From contig CAJBJW010000167.1 in assembly GCA_903953455.1 (NCBI GenBank), positions 1-12,178 on the forward strand: 12,178 nt of DNA. Reading direction: 5' to 3'. This document shows, one piece after another, positions 1-7,500 of the stretch. The position numbers were made by a program, and so were the translations under genes. Positions within the stretch are counted from its first letter, which is position 1. The number at the start of each line of letters is the position of its first letter. The notes under the pieces were generated by a model, which saw nothing but the letters and a program-made list of their open reading frames with translations, ran no database searches and had not been told where the DNA came from. Origin of the DNA: an uncultured Pseudomonadota bacterium. GTDB lineage: Bacteria; Pseudomonadota; Gammaproteobacteria; Methylococcales; Methylomonadaceae.

Positions 1-450
1 CATGGTCTCATAGAGCGAAATAGAGTGAATGTTGGTTGGTCGAACTTCTAAAAACATGGTTTCAGCTTCAGTGTATGCCACTGAAATAAGATGTTCTAAG
101 ATTTTTCGCCCAATGCCTTGTTTTTGCTCTTTAGGTGAAATACATAAATTCAAAATATGTGCTTCACCTACTGCCATGCTCATAATACCGTAACCTAGGA
201 TTTCATCACCAATTTCACATACCCAATTTTGATAGCGCATATTGATGCAATCTCTAAAGATATCTTCGCCCCATGGAAATTGATAACTGGCTTTTTCAAT
301 AGTAACTACTTGATCTAAGTCTGTGCGGTTCATTTTACGAAGGCGCATGAGCTCTTTACGGCCAACGGATTCAGGGAAAACTTTTGCGTAAAATTCCACA
401 TCGGCATCATAAACAACAAAGTCTTTTATTCGGTCTAGTAGGTCGCGCAT
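1..450 (-). CDS. rimI: Ribosomal protein S18 alanine N-acetyltransferase RimI (3' end cut by window edge)
   Basis: This is a GNAT-fold acetyltransferase that in known RimI proteins acetylates the N-terminal alanine of ribosomal protein S18. The 150 visible residues include the FPW motif (about 58-60), an acetyl-CoA pyrophosphate-binding segment QKQGIG (109-114) after the strand NLCISP, and the RimI-type segment LEVRPTN with SLYE (134-148). The following GF and catalytic Tyr region lies beyond the edge. The ATG at 448-450 gives about 34 residues more than E. coli RimI and has no clear Shine-Dalgarno. An internal ATG (346-348, residue 35) is preceded by AAAGAG and places FPW almost exactly where E. 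coli has it, so it may be the true start. The gene follows the TauE-like gene after 48 bases on the same strand and is probably cotranscribed with it. The family call is firm; the start is uncertain. Confidence 0.9.
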   Translation of the reverse strand, partial: MRDLLDRIKDFVVYDADVEFYAKVFPESVGRKELMRLRKMNRTDLDQVVTIEKASYQFPWGEDIFRDCINMRYQNWVCEIGDEILGYGIMSMAVGEAHILNLCISPKEQKQGIGRKILEHLISVAYTEAETMFLEVRPTNIHSISLYETM

Positions 451-498
451 GTTTATATTATTAAGTTGAGGTGAATTGTATAGAGTAACATTTTTGAT

Positions 499-1224
499 TT
501 AAAGCATCGATTTTGCAATTAAAGCTAAACCGGCTAAAAAGAGAAAAATGGCAAAAATACGGCTGTATTTTTCATTGTCGATATTGCCATAAAGTGTTTC
601 TTCAATAAATAAAAATGTCAACATGCCTACTTGAACGAGTGCAGCCTTTGTGCTGTAGGTAATTGTAAATTCCGTTTGCATGACAAGTAGTGTGAGGAGT
701 TGAAATACAGCGAATACAGCGTAACAAGCTGCTGCAGTTACGCGTGTAGTGTCTTTAGGGTAGTTTTTGCTATAAATCATGACAGTTAAAAGTGAGCCGC
801 CCAAATTACTGATACCATGAACCAATCCCGTCACTACAAGATATAATCGCTCAAATTTTACGATAGATTGCAGGGCCTTTTCCATTTTCGGCAGAAAACT
901 TTTGAGTGCAACAAGTAGCAAAAATAGGCCCATGACAAAGCCAACATTGATTTTCACGGACGCGATCAATGCTAAACACATGACGATTAGTGGAATACAA
1001 TAGCGAAGTACGTTTTTAAAAAAATCACGGTCAACATAGTCAACGTGTTTCACAACTTGCAATAAACTAATTGCAATGGAAATGGGCAAAACAACCCCTA
1101 ATGCATCAACAAAACTGTATCCAAGCAAGAGTAAGGCAGGTGTGCCAAAAAGTAACATTCCTACGCCAAAAATGGATTGAATGGTGGCCGTAACTAAAAT
1201 AGTGAGCAGTATATCTATGGGCAT
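499..1224 (-). CDS. TauE/SafE family membrane transporter (sulfite/organosulfonate-type anion exporter)
   Basis: This is a 241-residue integral membrane protein made almost entirely of hydrophobic segments, about 7-8 by eye. It shows the two-repeat layout of the TauE/SafE family: a first glycine-rich motif at 18-29 (IFGVGMLLFGTP) and a second at 133-146 (GLVHGISNLGGSLL). Characterised members export sulfite, sulfoacetate or other small organic anions through the inner membrane, but the substrate cannot be read from sequence and no sulfur-metabolism gene is adjacent. The length is normal for the family. The ATG at 1222-1224 has a good ribosome site (AGGA, 8 bases upstream). It sits 46 bases after the uracil-DNA glycosylase gene and 48 bases before rimI on the same strand, so it interrupts a gene pair that is often adjacent elsewhere. 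Confidence 0.85.
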   Translation of the reverse strand: MPIDILLTILVTATIQSIFGVGMLLFGTPALLLLGYSFVDALGVVLPISIAISLLQVVKHVDYVDRDFFKNVLRYCIPLIVMCLALIASVKINVGFVMGLFLLLVALKSFLPKMEKALQSIVKFERLYLVVTGLVHGISNLGGSLLTVMIYSKNYPKDTTRVTAAACYAVFAVFQLLTLLVMQTEFTITYSTKAALVQVGMLTFLFIEETLYGNIDNEKYSRIFAIFLFLAGLALIAKSML

Positions 1225-1270
1225 TACGTTTTTCCTATTGTCATGGTATTTTTTAATGGTTTTTGAACAT

Positions 1271-1966
1271 TTATTGGTGTCGTTTAAATGCTTCTAAAGC
1301 AAATTGCAAATCGTGCCAGGTTTTGCTTTTTTCAATAGGTGAGCGCAACATATAGTTAGGATGATAAACAGTAATTAACGGTTTATGTTGAAATTGATGA
1401 ATTTTTCCTCGTAAGTTTTCAATTGTGTCTGTTGTTGCTAAAAGTGTTTGCGCAGAGACTTGTCCAAAAGTTATAATCATTTTAGGGTTAATCAACGCAA
1501 TTTGTCGATGTAAATAATCACGGCAAGCATGAATTTCATCAACGTGTGGATTGCGATTATCGGGTAATCTACATTTTAGAATGTTGGTAATAAACACTTC
1601 TTCACGAGTTAATTGCATCGCGCGGAGCATTTCAGTTAATAAATTGCCTTCCTCGCCGATAAAGGGGGTTCCGTGAAAATCTTCTTCTTGTCCAGGTGCT
1701 TCACCAATAAACATCCATTTCGCGTTCGGGTTACCTTCACCAAATACCGTTTGTTTTCGTGTGGTACATAATATGCACTGTTCACATTGTATGACTTGAT
1801 TGCGAAGCGCTTCCCATGAATCAGGAGGTAAAGCGTCTTCATTCGCGCTTGAGGGTGGTAATGAAATCTCAGCAATAGTAGAGCATGTCTCTTTGATACG
1901 CGATTGCCAAACAGTGATGCCAAGGGCATTGAGGTAGTGTAAGCGTGTGTTTTCAGAGATTGCCAT
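1271..1966 (-). CDS. Family 4-type (Fe-S) uracil-DNA glycosylase
   Basis: This enzyme excises uracil from DNA to start base-excision repair. With the start chosen here it has 231 residues. Four cysteines fit the [4Fe-4S] pattern of family 4 enzymes: C61 and C64 (CEQC), C132 (ILKCRLPDNRNP) and C148 (HACRDYL). Motif 1 is GEAPGQEED (88-96), followed by the GTPFIGEEG segment; motif 2 is HPNYMLR (202-208). The first about 60 residues are an N-terminal extension with the segment YLNALGITVW, which I recall from proteobacterial members of this group. The frame is open up to a TTG at 1991-1993. I prefer the ATG at 1964-1966 because a perfect TATAAT on this strand (2004-2009) would start transcription at about the TTG, and because the protein aligns from MAISEN. 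It is the first gene of the leftward block with the TauE-like gene and rimI. Confidence 0.9.
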   Translation of the reverse strand: MAISENTRLHYLNALGITVWQSRIKETCSTIAEISLPPSSANEDALPPDSWEALRNQVIQCEQCILCTTRKQTVFGEGNPNAKWMFIGEAPGQEEDFHGTPFIGEEGNLLTEMLRAMQLTREEVFITNILKCRLPDNRNPHVDEIHACRDYLHRQIALINPKMIITFGQVSAQTLLATTDTIENLRGKIHQFQHKPLITVYHPNYMLRSPIEKSKTWHDLQFALEAFKRHQ

Positions 1967-2003
1967 AGTTAATACAATAGAAAAAGCCGTCAAAATAGTG
2001 ACT

Positions 2004-2009
2004 ATTATA
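2004..2009 (-). promoter_or_regulatory. Putative -10 box of the promoter for the leftward uracil-DNA glycosylase/TauE/rimI block
   Basis: On the minus strand these six bases read TATAAT, a perfect sigma-70 -10 hexamer, about 38 bases upstream of the preferred ATG at 1966. The matching -35 region (about 2027-2033) reads GATTCG/TGATTC and is weak. The position implies transcription starting near 1996-1998, which supports the ATG at 1966 over the upstream TTG. The rest of the divergent gap (1967-2131) shows no convincing rightward promoter. Confidence 0.45.
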
Positions 2010-2131
2010 GCGATTAATTGCCTAGACGAATCATTAAAAAAGTTATCTTTATGTTCAATTCAAATTTACCTGCAATTCTGTTATGGTAAATAACCTCAAA
2101 TTGAAAACAACAAAACTGTTTAATTTATATC

Positions 2132-2662
2132 ATGAAAAATAAAAATATTATCCCAACAGACAAAGAACGCATTATGCGTGAACATGATTTTATCGTGTCT
2201 AAAACTGATTTAACTGGCCGCATTATTTATGGCAATGAAATTTTTATCGAGTTTTCAGGTTATGAAGAACATGAACTATTAGGGAGTCAACATAACGTTG
2301 TTCGCCATCCCGATATGCCACGCTTAGTATTTAAAATGCTGTGGGATTATTTGACGGAAGATAAAGAAATTTTTGCTTTTGTAAAAAATATTTCAAAAGA
2401 TGGGAGTTTTTATTGGGTTTTTACGCATGCTGCACCTATTTTGAATGCAAATAAGCAAAAAATCGGTTACACCTCTGTGCGTCGAACGCCAAATCCTAAA
2501 GCAATTCCTATTGTTGCCGATCTATACAAGACGATGTTGAATGCTGAAAGACAAGCGGGCGCGAAAAATGCGATGACGGCTTCTGGCGATGTGTTAAATA
2601 AGGTATTACAGGAAAAAGGCGTTACTTATGATGAGCTTATCAATGTTCTTCAAGCACTTTAA
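2132..2662 (+). CDS. Stand-alone Aer-like FAD-binding PAS protein, CetB-like redox sensor
   Basis: This 176-residue soluble protein consists of one PAS domain of the Aer type plus a helical tail. The FAD-binding signature HNVVRHPDMP (54-63) matches Aer, where Arg, His and Asp in this motif are needed for FAD binding; here they are R58, H59 and D61. YWVF (94-97) and SVRRTPNPKA (115-124) follow in the usual positions. The tail (about 125-176), ending in GVTYDELINVL, resembles the C-terminus of Campylobacter CetB as I recall it. It has no transmembrane segment, HAMP or signalling domain. In Aer these parts belong to one polypeptide; here the receptor part is the next, overlapping gene. The expected role is to sense electron-transport redox state through FAD and control the partner MCP. 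The ribosome site upstream of ATG 2132 is weak. The family call is firm; the energy-taxis role is inferred. Confidence 0.88.
   Translation: MKNKNIIPTDKERIMREHDFIVSKTDLTGRIIYGNEIFIEFSGYEEHELLGSQHNVVRHPDMPRLVFKMLWDYLTEDKEIFAFVKNISKDGSFYWVFTHAAPILNANKQKIGYTSVRRTPNPKAIPIVADLYKTMLNAERQAGAKNAMTASGDVLNKVLQEKGVTYDELINVLQAL
2614..2630 (+). promoter_or_regulatory. Ribosome binding site inside the PAS gene that sets the MCP start
   Basis: A purine-rich AAAAAGG (2613-2619) lies inside the last codons of the PAS gene, 8 bases before ATG 2628 and 11 before ATG 2631. It gives the MCP its own initiation site about 32-35 bases before the PAS stop codon, which suggests translational coupling and roughly balanced production of the two partners. 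This is inferred from spacing only. Confidence 0.5.
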
Positions 2663-4274
2663 AGTCAAGGAATCCATTGCCCAAGCAGCGATGGCGCTTC
2701 TTTGGAGTGGGTCGTTAATTTACACTTGGGTGATCAGTGTCAATTGGCTTATCCCTGCTTGTTTAACGATAGGGGCGGTATTTGTTGTTTTTATTTGGCA
2801 GTTTTCGCGTAAAGATGACAAGGTATTATTGACTCAGCTTCTCAATGCCAGCGAAGAGTGGCGCAAAGGTAAAGTTCATGTGCGCATCACGCAAATAGGC
2901 GGTAAAAAAAATGAACTACAGCAATTATCGTGGGCGTTAAATGATTTGATGGATCAGGTCGAAACGGCTCAAGTAGATATGTATTACTCGATGGCGTATG
3001 TGACGTATGGTGATTTTACTCGACGTAGCTACCCAGCGGGTCTGCATGGTGGATTTGCTCAGGCTTCAACGCGACTTAACGCATTAACAAAAGTTTTATC
3101 ATCGACCACTAATGGCATCAATGAATTGATGCGGGCATTAAATTCGGGGGATTTTAATAAAACAGTGAATGTGAGTGTGCGAGGTGAATACGGGCACGCT
3201 ATTGAAAATGCAACTCAAGCGATGCGTACTATGCAAACGCTAATGAATAACATTGGTGAGGTGATGGGGCGAGTTGCTCAAGGGGATATCAGTGAGCGCG
3301 TGGAAGCGACTGCGCAAGGAGACTTTGCGACACTCAAAGAAAATATTAATTTATCACTTGACGCGCTTGAAGGGAGTTTGAATGATATTTCACTTGTTTC
3401 TACTGCGCTTGCACATGGGGATTTAACGCTTAATATCGAGAAAGAGTATCCTGGAACATTTGGCGAAGTGCTTTCGGGAATGAATCGCACGGTAGAAAAT
3501 TTAAAAGTATTGGTTGGGGAAATTAAAGATTCAAGTGAAATCATTGAAGTAGCGGCAAAAGAAATTTCAATGGGGAATTTTGATTTATCTAATCGGACGG
3601 AGGCGCAGGCGCATAGCTTAGAAGAAACGGCTGCGAATATGTCTGAATTCACCTGCACGATTGAGCAAAATAGTCAAAATGCAAATCGCGCAAACGAATT
3701 AGCCCACGCGTCATCAATGATTGTGCGTAATGGGGTGACAGCGGTAAGTCAAGTTGTTCAAACGATGGAAGGTATTAATGATTCATCGAGAAAAATTGTT
3801 GATATTATCTCGGTGATCGATGGAATTGCGTTTCAAACGAACATTTTGGCGCTTAATGCCGCAGTTGAAGCAGCGCGAGCAGGTGAGCAAGGTCGAGGTT
3901 TTGCGGTAGTTGCAACGGAGGTGCGTAATTTAGCACAACGTGCAGCGGCAGCGGCAGGTGAGATTAAACATTTGATTGGCGATTCGGTTGATAAAGTTCA
4001 AGAGGGAAGTTTTCTCGTCGCAAAAGCTGGGAAAACAATGGAAGAGATTTTAAGTTCTATTCAAAGCGTGACGAATACGATTACTGAAATTACAGTAGCA
4101 TCCAATGAACAATCATTGGGGATTAATCAAGTGAATGAAGCTCTACAAAATATGGATGAAGTGACTCAGCAAAATGCAGCACTGGTTGAACAAGCAACTT
4201 CAGCCGCGCAATCCCTTGAGCAACAAACGCAAAATTTATCTGCAACTATTGCGAACTTTAAATTAACATCATAA
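2628..4274 (+). CDS. Methyl-accepting chemotaxis protein with membrane hairpin and tandem HAMP units, CetA-like
   Basis: This 548-residue chemoreceptor has two adjacent membrane segments (about 17-37 and 39-58) joined by a very short turn, so there is no periplasmic ligand domain. Residues about 65-297 contain four to five tandem HAMP-like units, marked by repeated GDF/GDI/GDL turns (128-130, 174-176, 219-221, 264-266). The cytoplasmic signalling domain follows, with the near-invariant hairpin tip that binds CheA/CheW at about 397-425 (DGIAFQTNILALNAAVEAAR and onward). Likely methylation helices flank it (about 328-345 and 515-535). There is no C-terminal NWETF-type CheR/CheB tether. It lacks its own sensor but overlaps a separate PAS gene, so it is probably the CetA-like partner. 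ATG 2628 (or 2631) follows AAAAGG by 8 (or 11) bases; ATG 2643 is a third option. Confidence 0.93.
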   Translation: MMSLSMFFKHFKVKESIAQAAMALLWSGSLIYTWVISVNWLIPACLTIGAVFVVFIWQFSRKDDKVLLTQLLNASEEWRKGKVHVRITQIGGKKNELQQLSWALNDLMDQVETAQVDMYYSMAYVTYGDFTRRSYPAGLHGGFAQASTRLNALTKVLSSTTNGINELMRALNSGDFNKTVNVSVRGEYGHAIENATQAMRTMQTLMNNIGEVMGRVAQGDISERVEATAQGDFATLKENINLSLDALEGSLNDISLVSTALAHGDLTLNIEKEYPGTFGEVLSGMNRTVENLKVLVGEIKDSSEIIEVAAKEISMGNFDLSNRTEAQAHSLEETAANMSEFTCTIEQNSQNANRANELAHASSMIVRNGVTAVSQVVQTMEGINDSSRKIVDIISVIDGIAFQTNILALNAAVEAARAGEQGRGFAVVATEVRNLAQRAAAAAGEIKHLIGDSVDKVQEGSFLVAKAGKTMEEILSSIQSVTNTITEITVASNEQSLGINQVNEALQNMDEVTQQNAALVEQATSAAQSLEQQTQNLSATIANFKLTS

Positions 4275-4433
4275 ATTGATTGTATTGCAAAAAATAACTT
4301 TCAATATGCGATAAAGCGTGGCAATTAGGGCGAATTTTTGAGTGTTGTCCTAATGTTGCGCTAATTTGATAATATTTTTTTTGCGTGAGACAGCCGCTAA
4401 ATTTATTATTTTTAAATTATCCCTTGCTTTGTA

Positions 4434-4463
4434 TTACCATTATTTGCAGTGAGTGGTTATAAT
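4434..4463 (+). promoter_or_regulatory. Putative sigma-70 promoter for the penicillin-binding protein gene
   Basis: The perfect -10 hexamer TATAAT lies at 4458-4463, with a -35-like TTACCA at 4434-4439 and an 18-base spacer. Transcription would start near 4470, leaving a leader of about 105 bases before ATG 4575. Confidence 0.5.
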
Positions 4464-4467
4464 TAAG

Positions 4468-4482
4468 GAAAATGTAATTTTC
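4468..4482. promoter_or_regulatory. Small perfect dyad GAAAAT-GTA-ATTTTC over the predicted transcription start
   Basis: Two 6-base arms form a perfect inverted repeat around a 3-base centre, placed immediately after the predicted -10 box. The position would suit a repressor operator. In DNA this AT-rich, a 6-base dyad can easily arise by chance, and I do not recognise it as a known regulator site. Confidence 0.25.
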
Positions 4483-4530
4483 AACTCAATTCCCCTAATC
4501 GTTATTTTGATTACTCAACTATCCATAAAT

Positions 4531-4578
4531 ATGTGTAAAAATCTTCATTCGTGGTGTTGGGGATTCAAATCATCATGA
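4531..4578 (+). other. Possible 15-codon upstream reading frame overlapping the PBP start codon
   Basis: ATG at 4531 opens a frame encoding MCKNLHSWCWGFKSS and stops at TGA 4576-4578, which shares ATGA with the PBP start ATG at 4575. The arrangement is that of a translationally coupled leader peptide. No Shine-Dalgarno precedes it (the upstream bases are CTATCCATAAAT), so it may well be fortuitous. Confidence 0.2.
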
Positions 4579-7500
4579 AAAAAAATCAACGCATAGTTTC
4601 TCGATTACTCTTTGTCTATATTTTATTTAGCTGGCTAGGTATTGTCGGGATTATTGCTAAATTGGGTTACAGTGAAATTCAGACCTCTAAATATCAAGCG
4701 TATTATTTAAGTGAAATTAGTAAGCAATTAAGTTTTAAGCTTGAAAATAAGCCGAGTGATGCGATTCGATATCCCACGCATGGGCCTTATGATCAACGAT
4801 TAGGCTATACCTTGCTGTCAGATCAAATTGATCGATTGCAGAAAGCAGGTTTTGGTGTGAGTGCGCAAGCAAGTTTGTCGCCCATGATGTTGTCTTTAAT
4901 GGATGAATATGGGTTATTCCCACTTTATCATGAAAAAAATCAAGCAGGTTTGCGATTAGTTGATGAAAGGGAAAATCCTTTATTTACGGCTGTATATCCT
5001 ACTTATGGCTATCCCAGTTTCGATGATATTCCACCCATTATTTTGCACACACTGCTTTTTATTGAAAATCGTGAATTACTCGATGAAAAATATAAAAGTG
5101 TGAATCCCGCTGTTGAATGGGAGCGTTTAGGTTTTGCTGTGTTGCAAATGATGGCAAAAAAACTAGGTGCTGATGTGAATGTCCCCGGTGGCAGTACACT
5201 CGCCACGCAGCTTGAGAAATATCGTCATTCGCCCAATGGCTACACAGAATCGATTGTTGAAAAAATACGTCAAATGGCAAGCGCGTCAATTCGTGCTTAT
5301 CTTTTAGGTGCAGATACCCGTCAAATGCGTCGTCAAATTGCACTTGCTTATTTAAATACGATGCCGCTCGCTGCCTCTGAGAAATCAGGTGAGGTTCATG
5401 GTTTGGGTGATGGTTTGGTTTCTTGGTTTGGTGCAGACTTTAAAGAAACGAATCAAATACTTGCAGAGCAGGCGGTCAAGACTCCAAATCCTTCGCCTGA
5501 ACAAGCTAAAGCGTATCGTGAAGTGCTGAGTATTTTGCTTTCACAGCGTCGTCCAACGTATTTACTAGGCGCGGGTTATGATGCGCTACAAAATTTAACT
5601 GACAGTTATTTGCGTTTGCTTGCTAATCAAGGTGTGATTTCATCAGAATTGCGTGACGCTGCATTGGCTATTAAACTTGAGCGTGTTCCCAAAAGTAGTT
5701 CACATTATATATTTGTCACTGAGCAAAAAACTCAAAACGTTCTCCGTGCGCGCTTAGCTCAAAACCTTGGTGTTAAGACAAATTACGATTTGGATCGTTT
5801 AGATTTGACAGTGAAAACAACGCTTAATTACGACGTTCAAAAACAAGTCAACATGGCACTACGTAAATTAAGTGATTCTGCAAATGCGAGAGCAGCAGGT
5901 TTGTTTGGTGAGCGTATGCTCAATCCAGACACGGATTTAAATCCTATTATTTACAGTTTGATGCTTTTTGAGCGCAGTAATCAGGGTAATTTACTGCGAA
6001 TTCAAACGGATAATTACGATCAACCGCTTGATATTAATGAAGGTATTCGCCTTGATTTAGGTTCTACGGCTAAATTGCGTACGTTGGTGCATTATTTAGA
6101 GTTGGTAGCCGATATTTACCAAGTTTATCAAGGGCAATCGCCCCAAGATTTAGCAAAAGTCGAATTACATCCACGCGATTATTTATCAGCGTGGGTGATT
6201 GAGCAACTTCGGGCAAGACCTAAGATGACGGTTGAGGATATTCTCAATCAATCGCTTGAGCGTCAATATTCTGCAAGTCCGGCCGAGTATTTTTACACGG
6301 GCGGTGGGGTACATCATTTTAATAATTTTACAGATGATGATGATTTTAAAGTCATGACGGTGCGTGATGGGTTGCGAAATTCAGTGAATTTGGTCTTTAT
6401 TCGAATGATGCGTGATTTAACGTATCATCATTTGTATAAACCTGAAGGAATTGCGCGTTGGCTGGAAAGTCCCGATGATAATAAGCGAAAAGAATATTTA
6501 ACCCGTTTTGCGGACAGAGAAGGCTTGGTGTATTTGCGTCGTTTTTATTCCAAATACAAAGGAAAAAATACGGACGATAATTTAGAAACGCTAACGCAAA
6601 AAGTCTTCGCAAAGCCCTCACGTTTAACGATGCTCTACGAATCGATTTATCCCGATCGTGACGTGCAGTCGCTTACTACTTATTTGCAAGAGCATTTACC
6701 CGCGACTGTGCTTGCAAATGAAAACATTGATACGTTGTTTTATAAATATTCATCTGAAAATTTTGATCTTCAAGATCAAGGGTATATAACAAAAGTTCAT
6801 CCGTTAGAGCTTTGGATGGTGCAGTATTTATCTAAGCACCCTAATGCAACACGTGACGAAGTTATCGCAGCCAGCGTTGATGAACGGCAGAATGTGTATC
6901 TTTGGTTGTTTAAAAATATGCATCACTACGCGCAACAGCGCCGTATTATGACGCTTTTAGAGGATGACGCCTTTAAGCAAATTCATGATGCATGGGAGCG
7001 TCTAGGTTATCCTTTCGCATCGCTGACACCTTCTTATGCGACTGCGATTGGTGCATCAGGTGATCGCCCAGCCGCATTAGCTGAGTTAATTGGTATTATT
7101 AACAACGATGGAATACGCTTGCCTGCCGTGCGCTTTTCACATTTACACTATGCTAAGGCGACGCCTTATGAAACTATCTTAGATAAAACTCCCGAAACAG
7201 GGCAGCAAGTTCTTTTGCCTGAAGTAGCTCATGCAGCACGTAGTGCGCTTATTGGTGTCGTTGCAAATGGAACAGCAGGTCGATTAAACGGTGTCTATAA
7301 AGATGAAAGCGGTAAACCATTAGCTGTAGGCGGTAAAACGGGAACAGGTGATCACCGCAAAGAAAAATGGGGAGCAGGGGGGCAATTGATTGAATCTAAA
7401 TTTGTTAGCCGCGCGGCAACGTTTACTTTCTTTTTGGGAGATCGGTTTTTTGGTGTTATCACGGCTTATGTAACCGGCGATAATGCGGAAAGTTACCATT

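Larger units (their letters stand above)
4275..4574 (+). other. 300-base AT-rich intergenic region between the MCP and the penicillin-binding protein
   Basis: No conserved-looking gene is visible on either strand. The left half holds only an imperfect inverted repeat (4321-4329 with 4349-4359) and a run of eight T at 4375-4382, which do not make a convincing terminator. The right half holds a plausible sigma-70 promoter, a short dyad and a 15-codon upstream reading frame, listed separately. Confidence 0.7.

Noticed and set aside
1990..2017. CAAA-N15-GCGATTAA as a flagellar/chemotaxis sigma-28 promoter for the PAS/MCP pair
   Set aside because: The -10 part matches GCCGATAA at only five of eight positions and the -35 part is incomplete, which is close to chance in AT-rich DNA. 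It also overlaps the better leftward TATAAT.
2604..2700. PAS/MCP junction as a recent disabling frameshift in a single aer gene
   Set aside because: The PAS protein ends with a tail typical of stand-alone CetB-like proteins, and the MCP has its own ribosome site and start codons, so two intact genes explain the junction better.
3278..3658. Open frame on the opposite strand inside the MCP gene
   Set aside because: It lies wholly inside a well-supported chemoreceptor, shows no recognisable domain and has Ser/Ala-rich composition typical of an antisense shadow.
4321..4382. Inverted repeat GCAATTAGG / CCTAAT-GT-TGC followed by eight T's, as a terminator for the MCP gene
   Set aside because: The stem has a 2-base bulge and a 19-base loop, is AT-rich, and the T run begins about 15 bases after the stem. 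This does not fit an intrinsic terminator.
5009..5343. Overlapping opposite-strand open frames inside the PBP GT51 region
   Set aside because: The forward frame carries conserved GT51 motifs throughout; the reverse frames have no recognisable family features or promoter.
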